Assembly: GCA_019636015.1 (NCBI GenBank)
Contig: JAHBYJ010000001.1
Span: forward strand, 2,404,156-2,468,155
Source: Parvibaculaceae bacterium
GTDB taxonomy: Bacteria; Pseudomonadota; Alphaproteobacteria; Parvibaculales; Parvibaculaceae
Length of the DNA: 64,000 bases
Reading direction: 5' to 3'
Part shown: one piece after another, positions 34,864-45,783 of the stretch
Numbering within the stretch: the first letter of the stretch is position 1
Layout of the letters: each line of letters starts with the position of its first letter
The notes under the pieces: generated by a model
Told to the model about the DNA's origin: nothing
What the model saw: only the letters and a program-made list of their open reading frames with translations
Databases searched by the model: none
Translations under genes and position numbers: made by a program

Positions 34864-35370
34864 CTATTTGCGCCGCTGCGTCTTCCGCGCCAGCACCGCC
34901 TCATAGGCCGCCTGCAACTCCTCCCGCACCGTAGGCCCGCGCCTGCGCTTCCGGAGCAGGCCGAGATGCTCCTCGCGAAGCTCTTCCATGAAACGCTCGA
35001 TGAACTTCGGTCCACGCTCGGCCATGACCCTCGCGCGGATGCCGAGTTCTTCCGTAACAGGCATATGGGCGACGCCCCAGGCGGACATCGCCGCGAGCAC
35101 GGGAAGCAGTTCGATGCCCTTATCGGTGAGGCTATAGACGATCTTCTGCCGGTGCGCGGGGTCGTCCTCCCGCGTGAGGATGCCGGCTTCGGTGAGCATG
35201 CGCAGCCTGTCGGCAAGAATGTTGGAGGATATGCCCTCTTCCGACTCGAGAAGCTCACGGAAGTGCCGCTTGCCCCCGAAAATCATGTCCCTGAGAACGA
35301 GCAGGCTCCACCTGTCGCCGATAACCTCCAGCGTGAGATTGATGGCGCAACCCGACCTGACCTTTTCCAT
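34864..35370 (-). CDS. HxlR family transcriptional regulator
   Basis: A 168-residue winged-helix regulator. The HxlR domain spans about residues 7-100: CAINLTLEVIGDRWSLLVLRDM with the conserved single Cys near the N-terminus, FRELLESEEGISSNILADRLRML as recognition region, and the wing YSLTDKGIELLPVL. The Cys8 may sense electrophiles or oxidants. A Lys/Arg-rich C-terminal extension follows. Divergent from a glutathione transferase gene, its likely target. Confidence 0.9.
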   Translation of the reverse strand: MEKVRSGCAINLTLEVIGDRWSLLVLRDMIFGGKRHFRELLESEEGISSNILADRLRMLTEAGILTREDDPAHRQKIVYSLTDKGIELLPVLAAMSAWGVAHMPVTEELGIRARVMAERGPKFIERFMEELREEHLGLLRKRRRGPTVREELQAAYEAVLARKTQRRK

Positions 35371-35384
35371 TCAAGCTCCCCGAC

Positions 35385-35433
35385 AAACCGGTTGCATTAT
35401 TGCATCGGTTTCGACAATCTCAAACCGGTTGCA
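35385..35433. promoter_or_regulatory. Repeated palindromic operator in the HxlR/GST divergent region
   Basis: AAACCGGTTGCA appears at 35385-35396 and 35422-35433, 37 bp apart. Between them TGCATCGGTTT (35401-35411) is an inverted, near-perfect copy, so the first pair forms a hairpin-like dyad of the kind HxlR proteins bind. The sites sit between both start codons. Confidence 0.6.
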
Positions 35434-35464
35434 AAACAAGATCGGATTGGTGCCGGAGAAAATC

Positions 35465-36115
35465 ATGACCCTCAAGCTCTACTATCACCCGCTCTCGAAC
35501 TTCTGCCAGAAGGCGCTGATCGCGCTTTACGAAAGCGGGACTGAATTCACGCCGGAATTCATCGATCTGGGAAGCGAGGACGACCGTGCGAAGCTCTCCG
35601 CCGTCTGGCCGATGGTGAAATTTCCGGTGCTCGTGGATGAAGCGCGCGGCGAGGCTGTGCCGGAGGCAACCATCATCATCGAATATCTGAACGACCGCTA
35701 TCCCGCTGCGACGCCGCTGATCCCAGGGGAACCGGAAGCTGCCCGCCGCGTGCGATTGATGGACCGCTTCTTTGACCTTCATGTGAACCAGCACATGCAG
35801 GCCGTGGTGGCCGACCGGCTGAAACCGGCGGAACGGAAAGACCCTGCAGGGGTGGCCGAGGCGAAGGAGAAGCTGAAGACGACCTATGAATATGCCGACG
35901 GCGCGCTCGCAGGTGGTGAATGGGCGGCAGGCGCGAATTTCAGCATGGCCGACTGCGCTGCCGCACCGACGCTCTATTACGCGAACCGGATTGTGCCCTT
36001 CGGCGGCTATCGAAATCTTGCCGCCTATTTCGACCGGCTGATGAACCGCCCCTCTTTCGCCCGCACCTTCGAGGAGGCGGCACCCTACCGGCACTTGTTT
36101 CCGGAAGGAGATTGA
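35465..36115 (+). CDS. Glutathione S-transferase family protein
   Basis: A 216-residue GST. The thioredoxin-like N-domain begins MTLKLYYHPLSNFCQKALIALYE, with Ser/Cys near residues 11-14 as candidate catalytic residues, a cis-Pro in KFPVLVD and PEATIIIEYLNDRYP for the gamma-glutamyl group. The helical C-domain contains NFSMADCAAAPTLYYA, the usual N-capping box. Likely conjugates electrophiles; substrate unknown. The ATG at 35465 is chosen because similarity begins there. Divergent from the HxlR gene. Confidence 0.9.
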   Translation: MTLKLYYHPLSNFCQKALIALYESGTEFTPEFIDLGSEDDRAKLSAVWPMVKFPVLVDEARGEAVPEATIIIEYLNDRYPAATPLIPGEPEAARRVRLMDRFFDLHVNQHMQAVVADRLKPAERKDPAGVAEAKEKLKTTYEYADGALAGGEWAAGANFSMADCAAAPTLYYANRIVPFGGYRNLAAYFDRLMNRPSFARTFEEAAPYRHLFPEGD

Positions 36116-36163
36116 ACCTAGCAGACCCGGCGAAGCGGATGCACGACTGAAGCACTCTACGCC

Positions 36164-37207
36164 TCAAAGCGGCGTCCGGCGGAAGCCGAGATAGAGGAGG
36201 CCGATACCGCCCGCGACGACGAGAAGCCAGACCAGCGCGCCCAGAACGGGAATCGAGATCGCCAGCCAGATGACGGCCGAGGCGAGCACCACACCGACCA
36301 CGCGGCCGAGCCCTCCGCGCCCCATCTCGCCGATACGGCTCGCGAGATATTCGGCAAGCGCCGCAATCGTCGCCGCCAGTCCGAAGATCATGCCGAGCGG
36401 CCAGAGCATCAGCATCACGAAGGCAAGCGGCAACCCGACGATCGTGATGGCGACAAGCACGATCACCACCGGCAGGCCGATCAGCCACAACAGGCCGAGG
36501 CCGATGGCCGGCAGCGGCTGTCCGACCAGCGCATCGCGCATGCGCAAAGTGGTGATGGGCGCAAGGAACACGATGAGCAGCGCGATCACGCCGAAGAAAA
36601 CGGCTCCCCCCGCCGACATGTGATAGCCGGGCGCGGCAAGGCGCGGGCCCTCCCACTGTTCCTCGATATGGCGTTCGCGCCAGCGCTCCCGCGTGTCCGG
36701 ACGAATGGGCGGTGGCGCGTCCGCCTGCCCGCGCGCCGTGGCGATATCGTGCCCGTTGATCTCGCCGCCGACCTTTGCATTGCGGTCGATCCGGGCGGAG
36801 GACGGAGAGTAGTAGCTCACATTGCCGCGAATATCGGCATCCGGCCCGAGCGTGAGATCGAGCCCGTAAAAGGTCACGTCCCCCTTCACCTCGCCATTGA
36901 TGAGGGCTTCTTGCGCGCGGATCGAAAGGTCGCCCTCGATTTCGCCTTCGACAGCGGCGCGGCGCGCGGCAATCCAGGTATCGCCCTTCACCTCTGCATT
37001 GGCTGTGACGATGACCACCTCACCCGCCGCGGACAACGTGCCTTCGACCTTCCGGTCGATGGTGAGATCGCGAGCGACCGAGAAGACATCCGGCCCGCTC
37101 GACCACTCCATGCCCTTGGAGGCAATGTCGTTCGGCGCCGCCTGCGCTGGCGCGCCGCTCAGGACGAGGATGAGAATGGCGAATAGCCGGACGATGCCGC
37201 CGCGCAT
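36164..37207 (-). CDS. Exported bactofilin-like beta-helix protein with C-terminal membrane helices
   Basis: A 347-residue protein with a signal peptide (1-23, cleavage after AQA). Residues about 40-160 are a right-handed beta-helix of hexad-like repeats (LTIDRKVEGTLSAAGEVVI, DTWIAARRAAVEGEIEGDLSI, EALINGEVKGDVTF), like the polymer-forming bactofilin domain. From about 190 onward there are four to five hydrophobic helices, with VFFGVIALLIVFLAPI, GLLWLIGLPVVIVLVAIT, WPLGMIFGLAATIAAL and VIWLAISIPVLGALVWLL. So, unlike cytosolic bactofilins, the beta-helix should face the periplasm. Function unknown. It converges on the GST gene. Confidence 0.75.
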   Translation of the reverse strand: MRGGIVRLFAILILVLSGAPAQAAPNDIASKGMEWSSGPDVFSVARDLTIDRKVEGTLSAAGEVVIVTANAEVKGDTWIAARRAAVEGEIEGDLSIRAQEALINGEVKGDVTFYGLDLTLGPDADIRGNVSYYSPSSARIDRNAKVGGEINGHDIATARGQADAPPPIRPDTRERWRERHIEEQWEGPRLAAPGYHMSAGGAVFFGVIALLIVFLAPITTLRMRDALVGQPLPAIGLGLLWLIGLPVVIVLVAITIVGLPLAFVMLMLWPLGMIFGLAATIAALAEYLASRIGEMGRGGLGRVVGVVLASAVIWLAISIPVLGALVWLLVVAGGIGLLYLGFRRTPL

Positions 37208-37285
37208 ATGCGTCTCCTTCGGTTCTCGGGCCCCTTGAGGAGAATATAGCGCGGGGGGACGGCTGGAGACAGGGGTGGGGGAAAG

Positions 37286-37317
37286 CGGGGGTCAGGGCTG
37301 GATATGCCCCACCCCCG
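37286..37317 (-). terminator. Possible terminator hairpin downstream of pccA
   Basis: A long GC dyad follows the pccA stop on the minus strand: outer stem CGGGGGT (37286-37292) with ACCCCCG (37311-37317) and an inner GGGC/GCCC stem. Only a short pyrimidine stretch (CTTTCCCCC) follows, so it is a likely but not classic intrinsic terminator. Confidence 0.5.
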
Positions 37318-37322
37318 AACCC

Positions 37323-39338
<2,016 letters not shown>

Positions 39339-39349
39339 GGGAGCGCGCC

Positions 39350-40882
39350 TCAGAGCGGAATGTTGTCGTGCTTCTTCCACGGATTCTCGAGCTCCTTGTG
39401 ACGAAGGAGCGCGAGTGCCCGCGCGATGCGGACCCGCGTGGAATGCGGCATGATGACTTCGTCGATATAGCCGCGCTCGGCCGCGACGAAAGGATTGAGG
39501 AAGCGGTCTTCATAGGCCTTGGTATGAGCCGCGATCTTTTCCGGGTCCTTGATATCCGCGCGGTGGATGATCTCGACCGCGCCCTTGGCGCCCATCACCG
39601 CGATTTCGGCGGTCGGCCAGGCATAGTTGATATCGCCGCGGATATGCTTCGAGGACATGACGTCATAGGCGCCGCCATAGGCCTTGCGCGTGATGACGGT
39701 GACTTTCGGCACGGTCGCTTCCGTATAGGCGAAGAGGAGCTTCGCGCCATGCTTGATGAGTCCGCCATATTCCTGCGCGGTGCCCGGCAGGAAGCCCGGT
39801 ACGTCCACGAAGGTGACGATCGGAATATTGAAGCAATCGCAGAAGCGCACGAAGCGTGCGGCCTTGCGGCTCGCATCCGAGTCAAGAACGCCGGCGAGAA
39901 CCATGGGCTGGTTCGCAACGATGCCGACGGTCCGGCCTTCCACGCGCGCGAAGCCCGTGATGATGTTCTTCGCGAAGCTTTCCTGCATCTCGAAGAAGTC
40001 GCCCTCGTCCACGACCTTCAGGATCAGCTCCTTCATGTCGTAGGGCATGTTGGGATTGGCGGGGATCAACGTGTCGAGCGAATTCTCGATGCGCATGGCG
40101 TCATCGAAGAAGGGCCGCTCCGGCACTTCGTCCTTGTTGGACGACGGCAGGAAATCGATGAGACGGCGGATCTGCGTCATCGCGATCACGTCGTTGTCGA
40201 AAGCGCCGTCGGCGACGGAGGATTTGGTAGTATGGATCGAGGCGCCGCCGAGCTGCTCTGAGGTGACGGTCTCGTTCGTCACCGTCTTCACGACATCGGG
40301 GCCCGTCACGAACATGTAGGACGTGTCGCGCACCATGAAGATGAAATCCGTCATGGCCGGCGAATAGACGTCACCACCGGCGCAGGGGCCCATGATGACG
40401 GAAATCTGGGGGATCACGCCGGAAGCGAGCACGTTGCGCGTGAACACTTCGCCATAGCCGCCCAGCGCGTCGACGCCTTCCTGGATGCGCGCGCCGCCCG
40501 CGTCGAAGAGACCGATGATGGGGGCGCCGGTCTTCAGCGCCATGTCCTGCACCTTGGTCATCTTCTTCGCGTGATTGCGCGAGAGCGAGCCGCCGAAAAC
40601 GGTGAAGTCCTTCACGAAGACGAAGACGGGACGGCCGTTCACCGTGCCCCAGCCCGTGACGACGCCATCGCCCGGCACCTTCTGCTTCTCCATGCCGAAG
40701 TCCTGGCAGTCATGTTCGACGAACATGTCGAACTCCTCGAAGGAGCCCTCGTCGAGCAGAAGCTCGATGCGCTCGCGCGCGGTGAGCTTGCCCTTCGCAT
40801 GCTGCGCCTCGATGCGCTTCTGGCCGCCACCGGCCCGCGCCTCCTGCCGCCGCTCTTCAAGCCGACGAAGAATGTCCTTCAT
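39350..40882 (-). CDS. pccB: Propionyl-CoA carboxylase beta (carboxyltransferase) subunit
   Basis: A 510-residue carboxyltransferase of the crotonase fold. It has [22 protein letters not shown] near the N-terminus, the oxyanion block [23 protein letters not shown], and the CoA-binding [21 protein letters not shown]; the C-half carries [29 protein letters not shown]. These patterns match PCC beta rather than MCC beta or AccD. It leads the pccB-pccA operon. Confidence 0.95.
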   Translation of the reverse strand: MKDILRRLEERRQEARAGGGQKRIEAQHAKGKLTARERIELLLDEGSFEEFDMFVEHDCQDFGMEKQKVPGDGVVTGWGTVNGRPVFVFVKDFTVFGGSLSRNHAKKMTKVQDMALKTGAPIIGLFDAGGARIQEGVDALGGYGEVFTRNVLASGVIPQISVIMGPCAGGDVYSPAMTDFIFMVRDTSYMFVTGPDVVKTVTNETVTSEQLGGASIHTTKSSVADGAFDNDVIAMTQIRRLIDFLPSSNKDEVPERPFFDDAMRIENSLDTLIPANPNMPYDMKELILKVVDEGDFFEMQESFAKNIITGFARVEGRTVGIVANQPMVLAGVLDSDASRKAARFVRFCDCFNIPIVTFVDVPGFLPGTAQEYGGLIKHGAKLLFAYTEATVPKVTVITRKAYGGAYDVMSSKHIRGDINYAWPTAEIAVMGAKGAVEIIHRADIKDPEKIAAHTKAYEDRFLNPFVAAERGYIDEVIMPHSTRVRIARALALLRHKELENPWKKHDNIPL

Positions 40883-41135
40883 GCCGCCCCCTCGATCTAC
40901 CGGACGGGCCTTGCTCCCGGGCTTCGGGAACCGGCCTCTGAATACTGTGTCTGAACGCCGGAACGCAGGCCGAATTCGGGCCGCCCGCTGGCGCTGTCGC
41001 GTCGCGCGAAGGCGACCTCAATAGCACCGAAATCTCCTTTTTGCCAACGGCTTGGCCGCCATTCCTCCGGGTGGGAGGGAACCTCGCCCAGGGCCAGCGG
41101 CTACGCTGCGTTAGCCGGGGCCGCAGCGGCCGGAT
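40883..41135. other. Intergenic region upstream of pccB
   Basis: About 250 bases between the ATP12 gene and pccB, both read leftwards. It must hold the pccB promoter and the end of the preceding six-gene transcript. I see GC-rich short dyads but no T-run terminator, no tRNA and no credible small gene. Confidence 0.5.
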
Positions 41136-41933
41136 TCAGGCAAGGAGGGAGATGAAACGGCCCGTTTCGGCAAGTTCCGAACGGCGGAGTTCGAGTCTCG
41201 CGCGCTCTTCCTCGTCCTCGCCGGAGAGCTCCATCTGCCAGTTTTCGTCGAGATAGGCGAGATCGAAGGCCTCATCCGGTGTGAGCCTGCCGAGCACCAT
41301 GGCAAGCCCGGTCACTGCCGAACCCGTCAGCGTGACGGCGTTATGAAGGGCGGCGATACGGAAGGCGTCGAGCGCCTCGACGGCGCGGCCATAGGCTTCG
41401 AGCGAGGCAGGGGCCTGCGTGACGTGGAGGATGCCGGCGGTCGGTACGAGCGAAATGCCCCGCTCTGCCGCCCAGCCGAGAAGCGGATCCCAGAGCGCCG
41501 CCTGCCGCGCGACCAGGGCATCCGGATGCTCGGCGCGGTAGCAGAGAAGATCCGTGCCCGCATAGGTGACGAGTTCGGCAATCACCTCGGCCCGGCGGGG
41601 CGCCACGAGATCGATCGCCGTGTTCGCAAGCTTGGTGAGCCACATTCTGCGTGGGTCGATCACCTCGCGCTGCGCCTCCCACTCCGCCGCCATCGCCTCC
41701 GCAAGCGCAAGTGCGGGCACGGCAAGCGCCCGCTTCGACGGTGTCTTCACCGCACGCCCGTCAAGCAGCACGGCATGGCCATCGTCATGCGGGCCCGCCT
41801 CCGCCTTCTTGTAGAAACGCTTCGGCAGCTTCGGCTTGTCGCGGCCCGGATGCGACACCTGCTGATCCAGCGAGCGATTGCGCGCAAGATCGAAGATCGC
41901 CGCCGTGGTGTCGTCGTTGTCGTTTCCGCTCAT
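41136..41933 (-). CDS. ATP12 family F1-ATPase assembly chaperone
   Basis: A 265-residue homologue of mitochondrial Atp12, which binds the F1 alpha subunit during ATP synthase assembly; bacterial members occur mainly in alphaproteobacteria. Conserved features are FYKKAEAGPHDDGHAVLLDGRAVKTPSKR, a DPRRMWLTKLANTAID segment and ETGRFISLLA-type C-terminus. Start ATG 41933 lies 10 bases after the AsmA stop, the last gene of a six-gene chain. ATP synthase genes are not in the window. Confidence 0.88.
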   Translation of the reverse strand: MSGNDNDDTTAAIFDLARNRSLDQQVSHPGRDKPKLPKRFYKKAEAGPHDDGHAVLLDGRAVKTPSKRALAVPALALAEAMAAEWEAQREVIDPRRMWLTKLANTAIDLVAPRRAEVIAELVTYAGTDLLCYRAEHPDALVARQAALWDPLLGWAAERGISLVPTAGILHVTQAPASLEAYGRAVEALDAFRIAALHNAVTLTGSAVTGLAMVLGRLTPDEAFDLAYLDENWQMELSGEDEEERARLELRRSELAETGRFISLLA

Positions 41934-41943
41934 CGGGTTGTGC

Positions 41944-43719
41944 TTACCGTCCGAAAATATTGCCGATGCCGCGGCCGACGCCTTCGAGCACTTCGCCGGC
42001 GCCTTTGGCAGCGCCTTCCGCCGCGCCGCCAATCGTGCCGACCACGCCGCTCGACTCCTGGCTCGCCGCCGCTGCCGCCGCGCCACACTCGCCACCCGAA
42101 GCAACGGAGCCGGAGCCTGTGCTCATCAGAGGCAGCAAGGCTCCGACGCCGCCTGTCAGCGCCGCACCGCCGACAGCGGTGGCAACGCCGGTGGCAACGC
42201 CTGCGCGGTCGAGCCCGGCCGTGGGAGAGGTCAATGGACCGGAAAGCCGGACTGGAAAGGCGAGGCTCACAAGGCTGGCTTTCTTGGGCTTCGGCTTGAA
42301 GAGAAGATCGATGCGCTCCCGGCCGAGATCGACATTGCCCGAACCGGTAGTGATGAGCGTGTCGGTTTCGAGCGCGAGCGCCGACGCCTTGCCGACGCCG
42401 CCCGCAAAGTCGAACCGCGAAATGGCGCAGACGAGCTTTGCCGTGCTCCCGCTTTCGCCGGACGGAATGAGAATCCTCGCAAGGTCGTCCGACACGATGG
42501 CGAAGGCGCGCGAATTGATCGTGCCCTGACCGATCACGAGATTCGTCTGGCCGTTGAGCGACGATGCGATGGCATTGAGCGATTTGCCCTGCCCTTTGAG
42601 GCGCGCGCCGAAATCGGCATTGGCCGTGAGCATGGTTGTGAGATCGAGATCGGCAAGGAGTTTGCCGAGATCGAAATTCGTTGCATCCGCATCGACAGAG
42701 ACATTGCCGCGCCCATCCGCACCAAGCCCGAGTTTGACCGGGCGTCCGCGATAGGACGCCGCAAGCGGCGCGGAAAGCCTGCCGCCTTCAAGCTTCAGCA
42801 GAAGCTTGAGGTCTGTCAGCGTCACCTTTCCATAGCGAAGCTCGTCCAGCGCCAGGTTCAGATCGGCATCGGCGCTGGTCAGGGCATCGAATGGCAGGGG
42901 ATCTTTGCTGAAGAGCGGTCCGCCGCTGCCGCCGCCATTTCCTTTCAGGAAGGGCGTGACGTCGAAGGCAGGGCTTGTCAGCGCGCCGCTGAGTTTCGGC
43001 CTGTTGCGGAGATCGAGCGCAAGATCGCCGCCAATGCTCGTGCCGGCAACGGTAAGCGCAGCATTGTTGAGCGCAATATTGGTCGCGTCGCCCGCAATGT
43101 CGGAAGCGAAGGAAACGTCAGACCCGTTCACCTTGCCTTCGACAACGGCGTGATAGCCGCTGCCCTTCGCGGCAAGCGTTACTTCATCGAGCGCGGCCTC
43201 GCTCACCTGTCCCGTCGCGCCGTCGCGATAGGAAAAACGGAAATTGGAAATATTGAGCTCCGGCACACCCGCGAGCACGAATCCGCCGCCCTCGCCTTCG
43301 GCAGGCACCGCCGGGGGCGCTTCGCCTTCCGCGAAAACCCAGTTGCCGCGTCCGCGCCTGTCCGTTTCGAGGAAGATGTCGGCATCCTCGATCTCCACAC
43401 GGCGCACATCGACATTGCCGGACAGAAGAGGCAGTAGCGAGACTTCGAGTTCGAGCCTGCCCGCAGAGAGCATGTTGGGCTTGGTGCCCCACTCCGCATT
43501 GGAGAAACTGACCTTCTCGGCGACGATGGTCGGCACCAGCGAGAAGCCGATCCGGAGCGGACCCTCGATCCGGAGCGTTCTCCCCGTCGCGTCTTTCGCA
43601 GCCGCCTCGATCTGCGGCGCGAAGCGGCCGAGATCGATCAGCGTCAGCGCATAAAGGCCGCCTGCAAGAAGCAGCGCCACGACGAGAATGAATCCGAGAA
43701 ACTTCCTCATGATCTTCAT
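41944..43719 (-). CDS. AsmA family membrane-anchored protein
   Basis: A 591-residue protein with a single N-terminal membrane helix (about 6-25) followed by a periplasmic AsmA/TamB-like beta-rich domain: LIDLGRFAPQIEAAAKDATGRTLRIEGPLRI at the start, a long repeated-strand middle, and the AsmA-C block with GLRNGQTNLVIGQGT-type motif near residue 430. Such proteins are thought to bridge the envelope for phospholipid transport. The C-terminus is Gly/Ala-rich (GGAAEGAAKGAGEVLEGVG). Start overlaps the HAD gene stop (ATGA, 43716-43719); a second in-frame ATG lies at 43710. Confidence 0.88.
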   Translation of the reverse strand: MKIMRKFLGFILVVALLLAGGLYALTLIDLGRFAPQIEAAAKDATGRTLRIEGPLRIGFSLVPTIVAEKVSFSNAEWGTKPNMLSAGRLELEVSLLPLLSGNVDVRRVEIEDADIFLETDRRGRGNWVFAEGEAPPAVPAEGEGGGFVLAGVPELNISNFRFSYRDGATGQVSEAALDEVTLAAKGSGYHAVVEGKVNGSDVSFASDIAGDATNIALNNAALTVAGTSIGGDLALDLRNRPKLSGALTSPAFDVTPFLKGNGGGSGGPLFSKDPLPFDALTSADADLNLALDELRYGKVTLTDLKLLLKLEGGRLSAPLAASYRGRPVKLGLGADGRGNVSVDADATNFDLGKLLADLDLTTMLTANADFGARLKGQGKSLNAIASSLNGQTNLVIGQGTINSRAFAIVSDDLARILIPSGESGSTAKLVCAISRFDFAGGVGKASALALETDTLITTGSGNVDLGRERIDLLFKPKPKKASLVSLAFPVRLSGPLTSPTAGLDRAGVATGVATAVGGAALTGGVGALLPLMSTGSGSVASGGECGAAAAAASQESSGVVGTIGGAAEGAAKGAGEVLEGVGRGIGNIFGR

Positions 43720-44414
43720 GCCCCTCCGGTAATGGCCATCGGCGCCCAGATATCCTCGAGCGCCGGCGTGAGCCCTGCGAAGTCGCCGAGCACCGCCCGC
43801 GCCCCGCATGCCGTCAACAGATGGGGCTCATGATAGCCCCAATCGACGCCGAGCGCATGCGCCCGGGCAGCTCGCGCCATTTCCATGTCGAAAGTCGTAT
43901 CGCCGATCAGAACCGTGTCCGCCGGATTGACGCCGGTCTCGCGCATGGCGCGCCGCAACATCTCGGGATGCGGCTTCGACGGCGCATCATCCGCCGTCTG
44001 CAGCGTCACGAAATAGTCGCGAAGCCCGTGCGTTTCGAGCGCATGGCGGAGCCCGCGCTGCGACTTTCCGGTCGCGATGCCGAGCAGCACATTGTCCTGG
44101 GCGGCCAGCGCGTCGAGCACCTCCCGCACGCCCGGGAAAAGCGGTTCGGCGAGTTCCTTGCGCGTCCGCAACTCGAAGAAGGCGCCCTTGTAGCTTTCAG
44201 TGAGGCGGCGGCGGATCGGCAACTCGACATGCGGCACCAGCGCGTCAATCGCCTCATCGAGCGACAGGCCGACAATGGACAGCACCTTTTCCCGCGGCAG
44301 ATGCGGCAGACCATGCGCATCGAAGGCGTGGTTCATTGCCGCCACGATCATGTGCTGGCTGTCGATCAGCGTTCCGTCGCAGTCGAAAACGACGAGACGA
44401 AGGGGTGCGCTCAT
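43716..44414 (-). CDS. HAD superfamily hydrolase (phosphoglycolate-phosphatase-like)
   Basis: A 232-residue phosphatase. Motif I is FDCDGTLIDSQ (nucleophile Asp), motif II TGKSQRG, motif III the Lys in SKPHPEML, and motif IV GDTTFDMEMARAARA; the alpha-helical cap lies between motifs I and II. It resembles Gph/PGP-like HADs that dephosphorylate small metabolites, though the substrate is not determinable. Coupled to the RluA-family gene upstream (ATGA at 44411-44414) and to the AsmA gene downstream. Confidence 0.9.
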   Translation of the reverse strand: MSAPLRLVVFDCDGTLIDSQHMIVAAMNHAFDAHGLPHLPREKVLSIVGLSLDEAIDALVPHVELPIRRRLTESYKGAFFELRTRKELAEPLFPGVREVLDALAAQDNVLLGIATGKSQRGLRHALETHGLRDYFVTLQTADDAPSKPHPEMLRRAMRETGVNPADTVLIGDTTFDMEMARAARAHALGVDWGYHEPHLLTACGARAVLGDFAGLTPALEDIWAPMAITGGA

Positions 44415-45403
44415 CCGTCAAGCCCTTTGAAGGCATCCTTCGCATCGCGTTCGTCGAAGCCGAGCAGCTTCCAGCTCGACTTCATGTGCGGCGGCAGTTC
44501 GGCCTCAATGAAGAAGCGTCCGCCATCGGGATGCGCAATGTCGATGGAACGTGCATGAAGGTGTAGCCTACGCGGTATCTCGCCGCCCGGATGTGCATTC
44601 ACGCCGCCATATTTGCCATCGCCCACGATGGGCGTGCCGATGGCGGAGGCATGCGCACGTATCTGATGCGTACGGCCGGTGAGCGGCATCAAGGCGAGCC
44701 AGGCGAGCTTCCAGGACGCTGTGGCAACGGTGGAGAAATGCGTGACCGCGTTGCGCGCGTCCTCGTCATCCTTCTCCGCCGCGAAGACGCGTTCGGCGCG
44801 CGGCCCGCCCTGCTTCGTCAATGCAAGATCGATTGTGCCTTGCCGCGGCGTCGGCACGCCGACGACCAGCGCCCAATAGATCTTGCGCGCATCCTTCTGC
44901 TTGAAGGCACGGGCGAGCGCCGCGGCGGCCTTGGCCGTTCGCGCCAGCACGAGCACACCGGATGTATCCCGGTCGAGGCGATGCACGAGGCGGGGCCTTT
45001 CCGCCGCGTCGAAGGTGAGCGCGTCGAGCATGCCATCGAGATGGCGCTCGGTCTTCGTGCCGCCCTGCACGGCAAGGCCCGACGGCTTGTTGAGCACGAG
45101 GATCGACTTGTCCTTGTGAATGACGAGCGAACGGACGAATGCCGCATCCTGTTCACTGACACCGCGCTCGGCCTTCGGCGCGGGCTTCGCCGCGTCGTCT
45201 CCCAGCGGCGGCACGCGCACGACCTGCCCCTGTTCGAGCCGCGCATTCGCCTTCACCCGGGCGCCATCGACCCGCACCTGCCCTGTCCGCAACAGCTTTT
45301 CGAGGCGGCCATGCGTGAGCATCGGGAAATGCCGTTTGAACCAGCGGTCGAGGCGAATGCCGTCTTCATCGGCACTTACGGCAATCTGCGAAACTTCCTT
45401 CAT
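44411..45403 (-). CDS. RluA-family 23S rRNA pseudouridine synthase (RluC-like)
   Basis: A 330-residue enzyme with an N-terminal S4 RNA-binding domain (FPMLTHGRLEKLLRTGQVRVDG...) and a C-terminal pseudouridine synthase domain containing the catalytic Asp in HRLDRDTSGVLVLART and the GRTHQIRAHASAIGTPIVGD block. It isomerises uridines, probably in 23S rRNA as RluC does. In several alphaproteobacteria a similar gene precedes atp12 and HAD genes; here the same neighbourhood is seen. Start overlaps crcB (ATGA at 45400-45403). Confidence 0.92.
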   Translation of the reverse strand: MKEVSQIAVSADEDGIRLDRWFKRHFPMLTHGRLEKLLRTGQVRVDGARVKANARLEQGQVVRVPPLGDDAAKPAPKAERGVSEQDAAFVRSLVIHKDKSILVLNKPSGLAVQGGTKTERHLDGMLDALTFDAAERPRLVHRLDRDTSGVLVLARTAKAAAALARAFKQKDARKIYWALVVGVPTPRQGTIDLALTKQGGPRAERVFAAEKDDEDARNAVTHFSTVATASWKLAWLALMPLTGRTHQIRAHASAIGTPIVGDGKYGGVNAHPGGEIPRRLHLHARSIDIAHPDGGRFFIEAELPPHMKSSWKLLGFDERDAKDAFKGLDG

Positions 45404-45783
45404 GCCTGAAACAACATCCTGACAAGTGCGAGGCCGACAAAAAGCGCGCCAACACTGAAAACGACGGAACCGCCCATATACGCAAGGCCAAGGCTCATGT
45501 CGCCGCGTTCCAGCATGTTCACCGCGTCGAGCGAAAAGGCGGAGAAGGTGGTGAAGCCACCAAGAATTCCAGTCGTGAGAAAGCTGCGCATCTCGGGCGA
45601 GAGGTCGAGCTTCAGCGCGAAGAGCCCGACCAGCAGTCCCATCAGCAGCGAGCCGATGACATTCACACCGAACGTACCCCAGGGGAAGCTCGGGCCAAAG
45701 AACCGGAGCATCTGCACATTGAAGAGATGCCGCGCACCCGCGCCGATGGCGCCCCCCGCGGCAACAGCAAGGAGTGTGTTCAT
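45400..45783 (-). CDS. crcB: Fluoride efflux channel CrcB (Fluc)
   Basis: A 127-residue membrane protein with four hydrophobic helices. The fluoride-channel signatures GGAIGAGARHLFN, GTFGVNVIGSLLMGLLVG and TTGILGGFTTFSAFSLD are present, including the TFS motif lining the pore. Such proteins act as dual-topology dimers exporting F-. It overlaps rarA upstream (ATGA at 45780-45783). No fluoride riboswitch precedes it, because it is internal to the operon. Confidence 0.95.
   Translation of the reverse strand: MNTLLAVAAGGAIGAGARHLFNVQMLRFFGPSFPWGTFGVNVIGSLLMGLLVGLFALKLDLSPEMRSFLTTGILGGFTTFSAFSLDAVNMLERGDMSLGLAYMGGSVVFSVGALFVGLALVRMLFQA

Noticed and set aside
41878..43437. A 519-residue plus-strand frame opposite the AsmA gene
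   Set aside because: Arg/Ala-rich composition typical of high-GC antisense reading; no similarity recognised.
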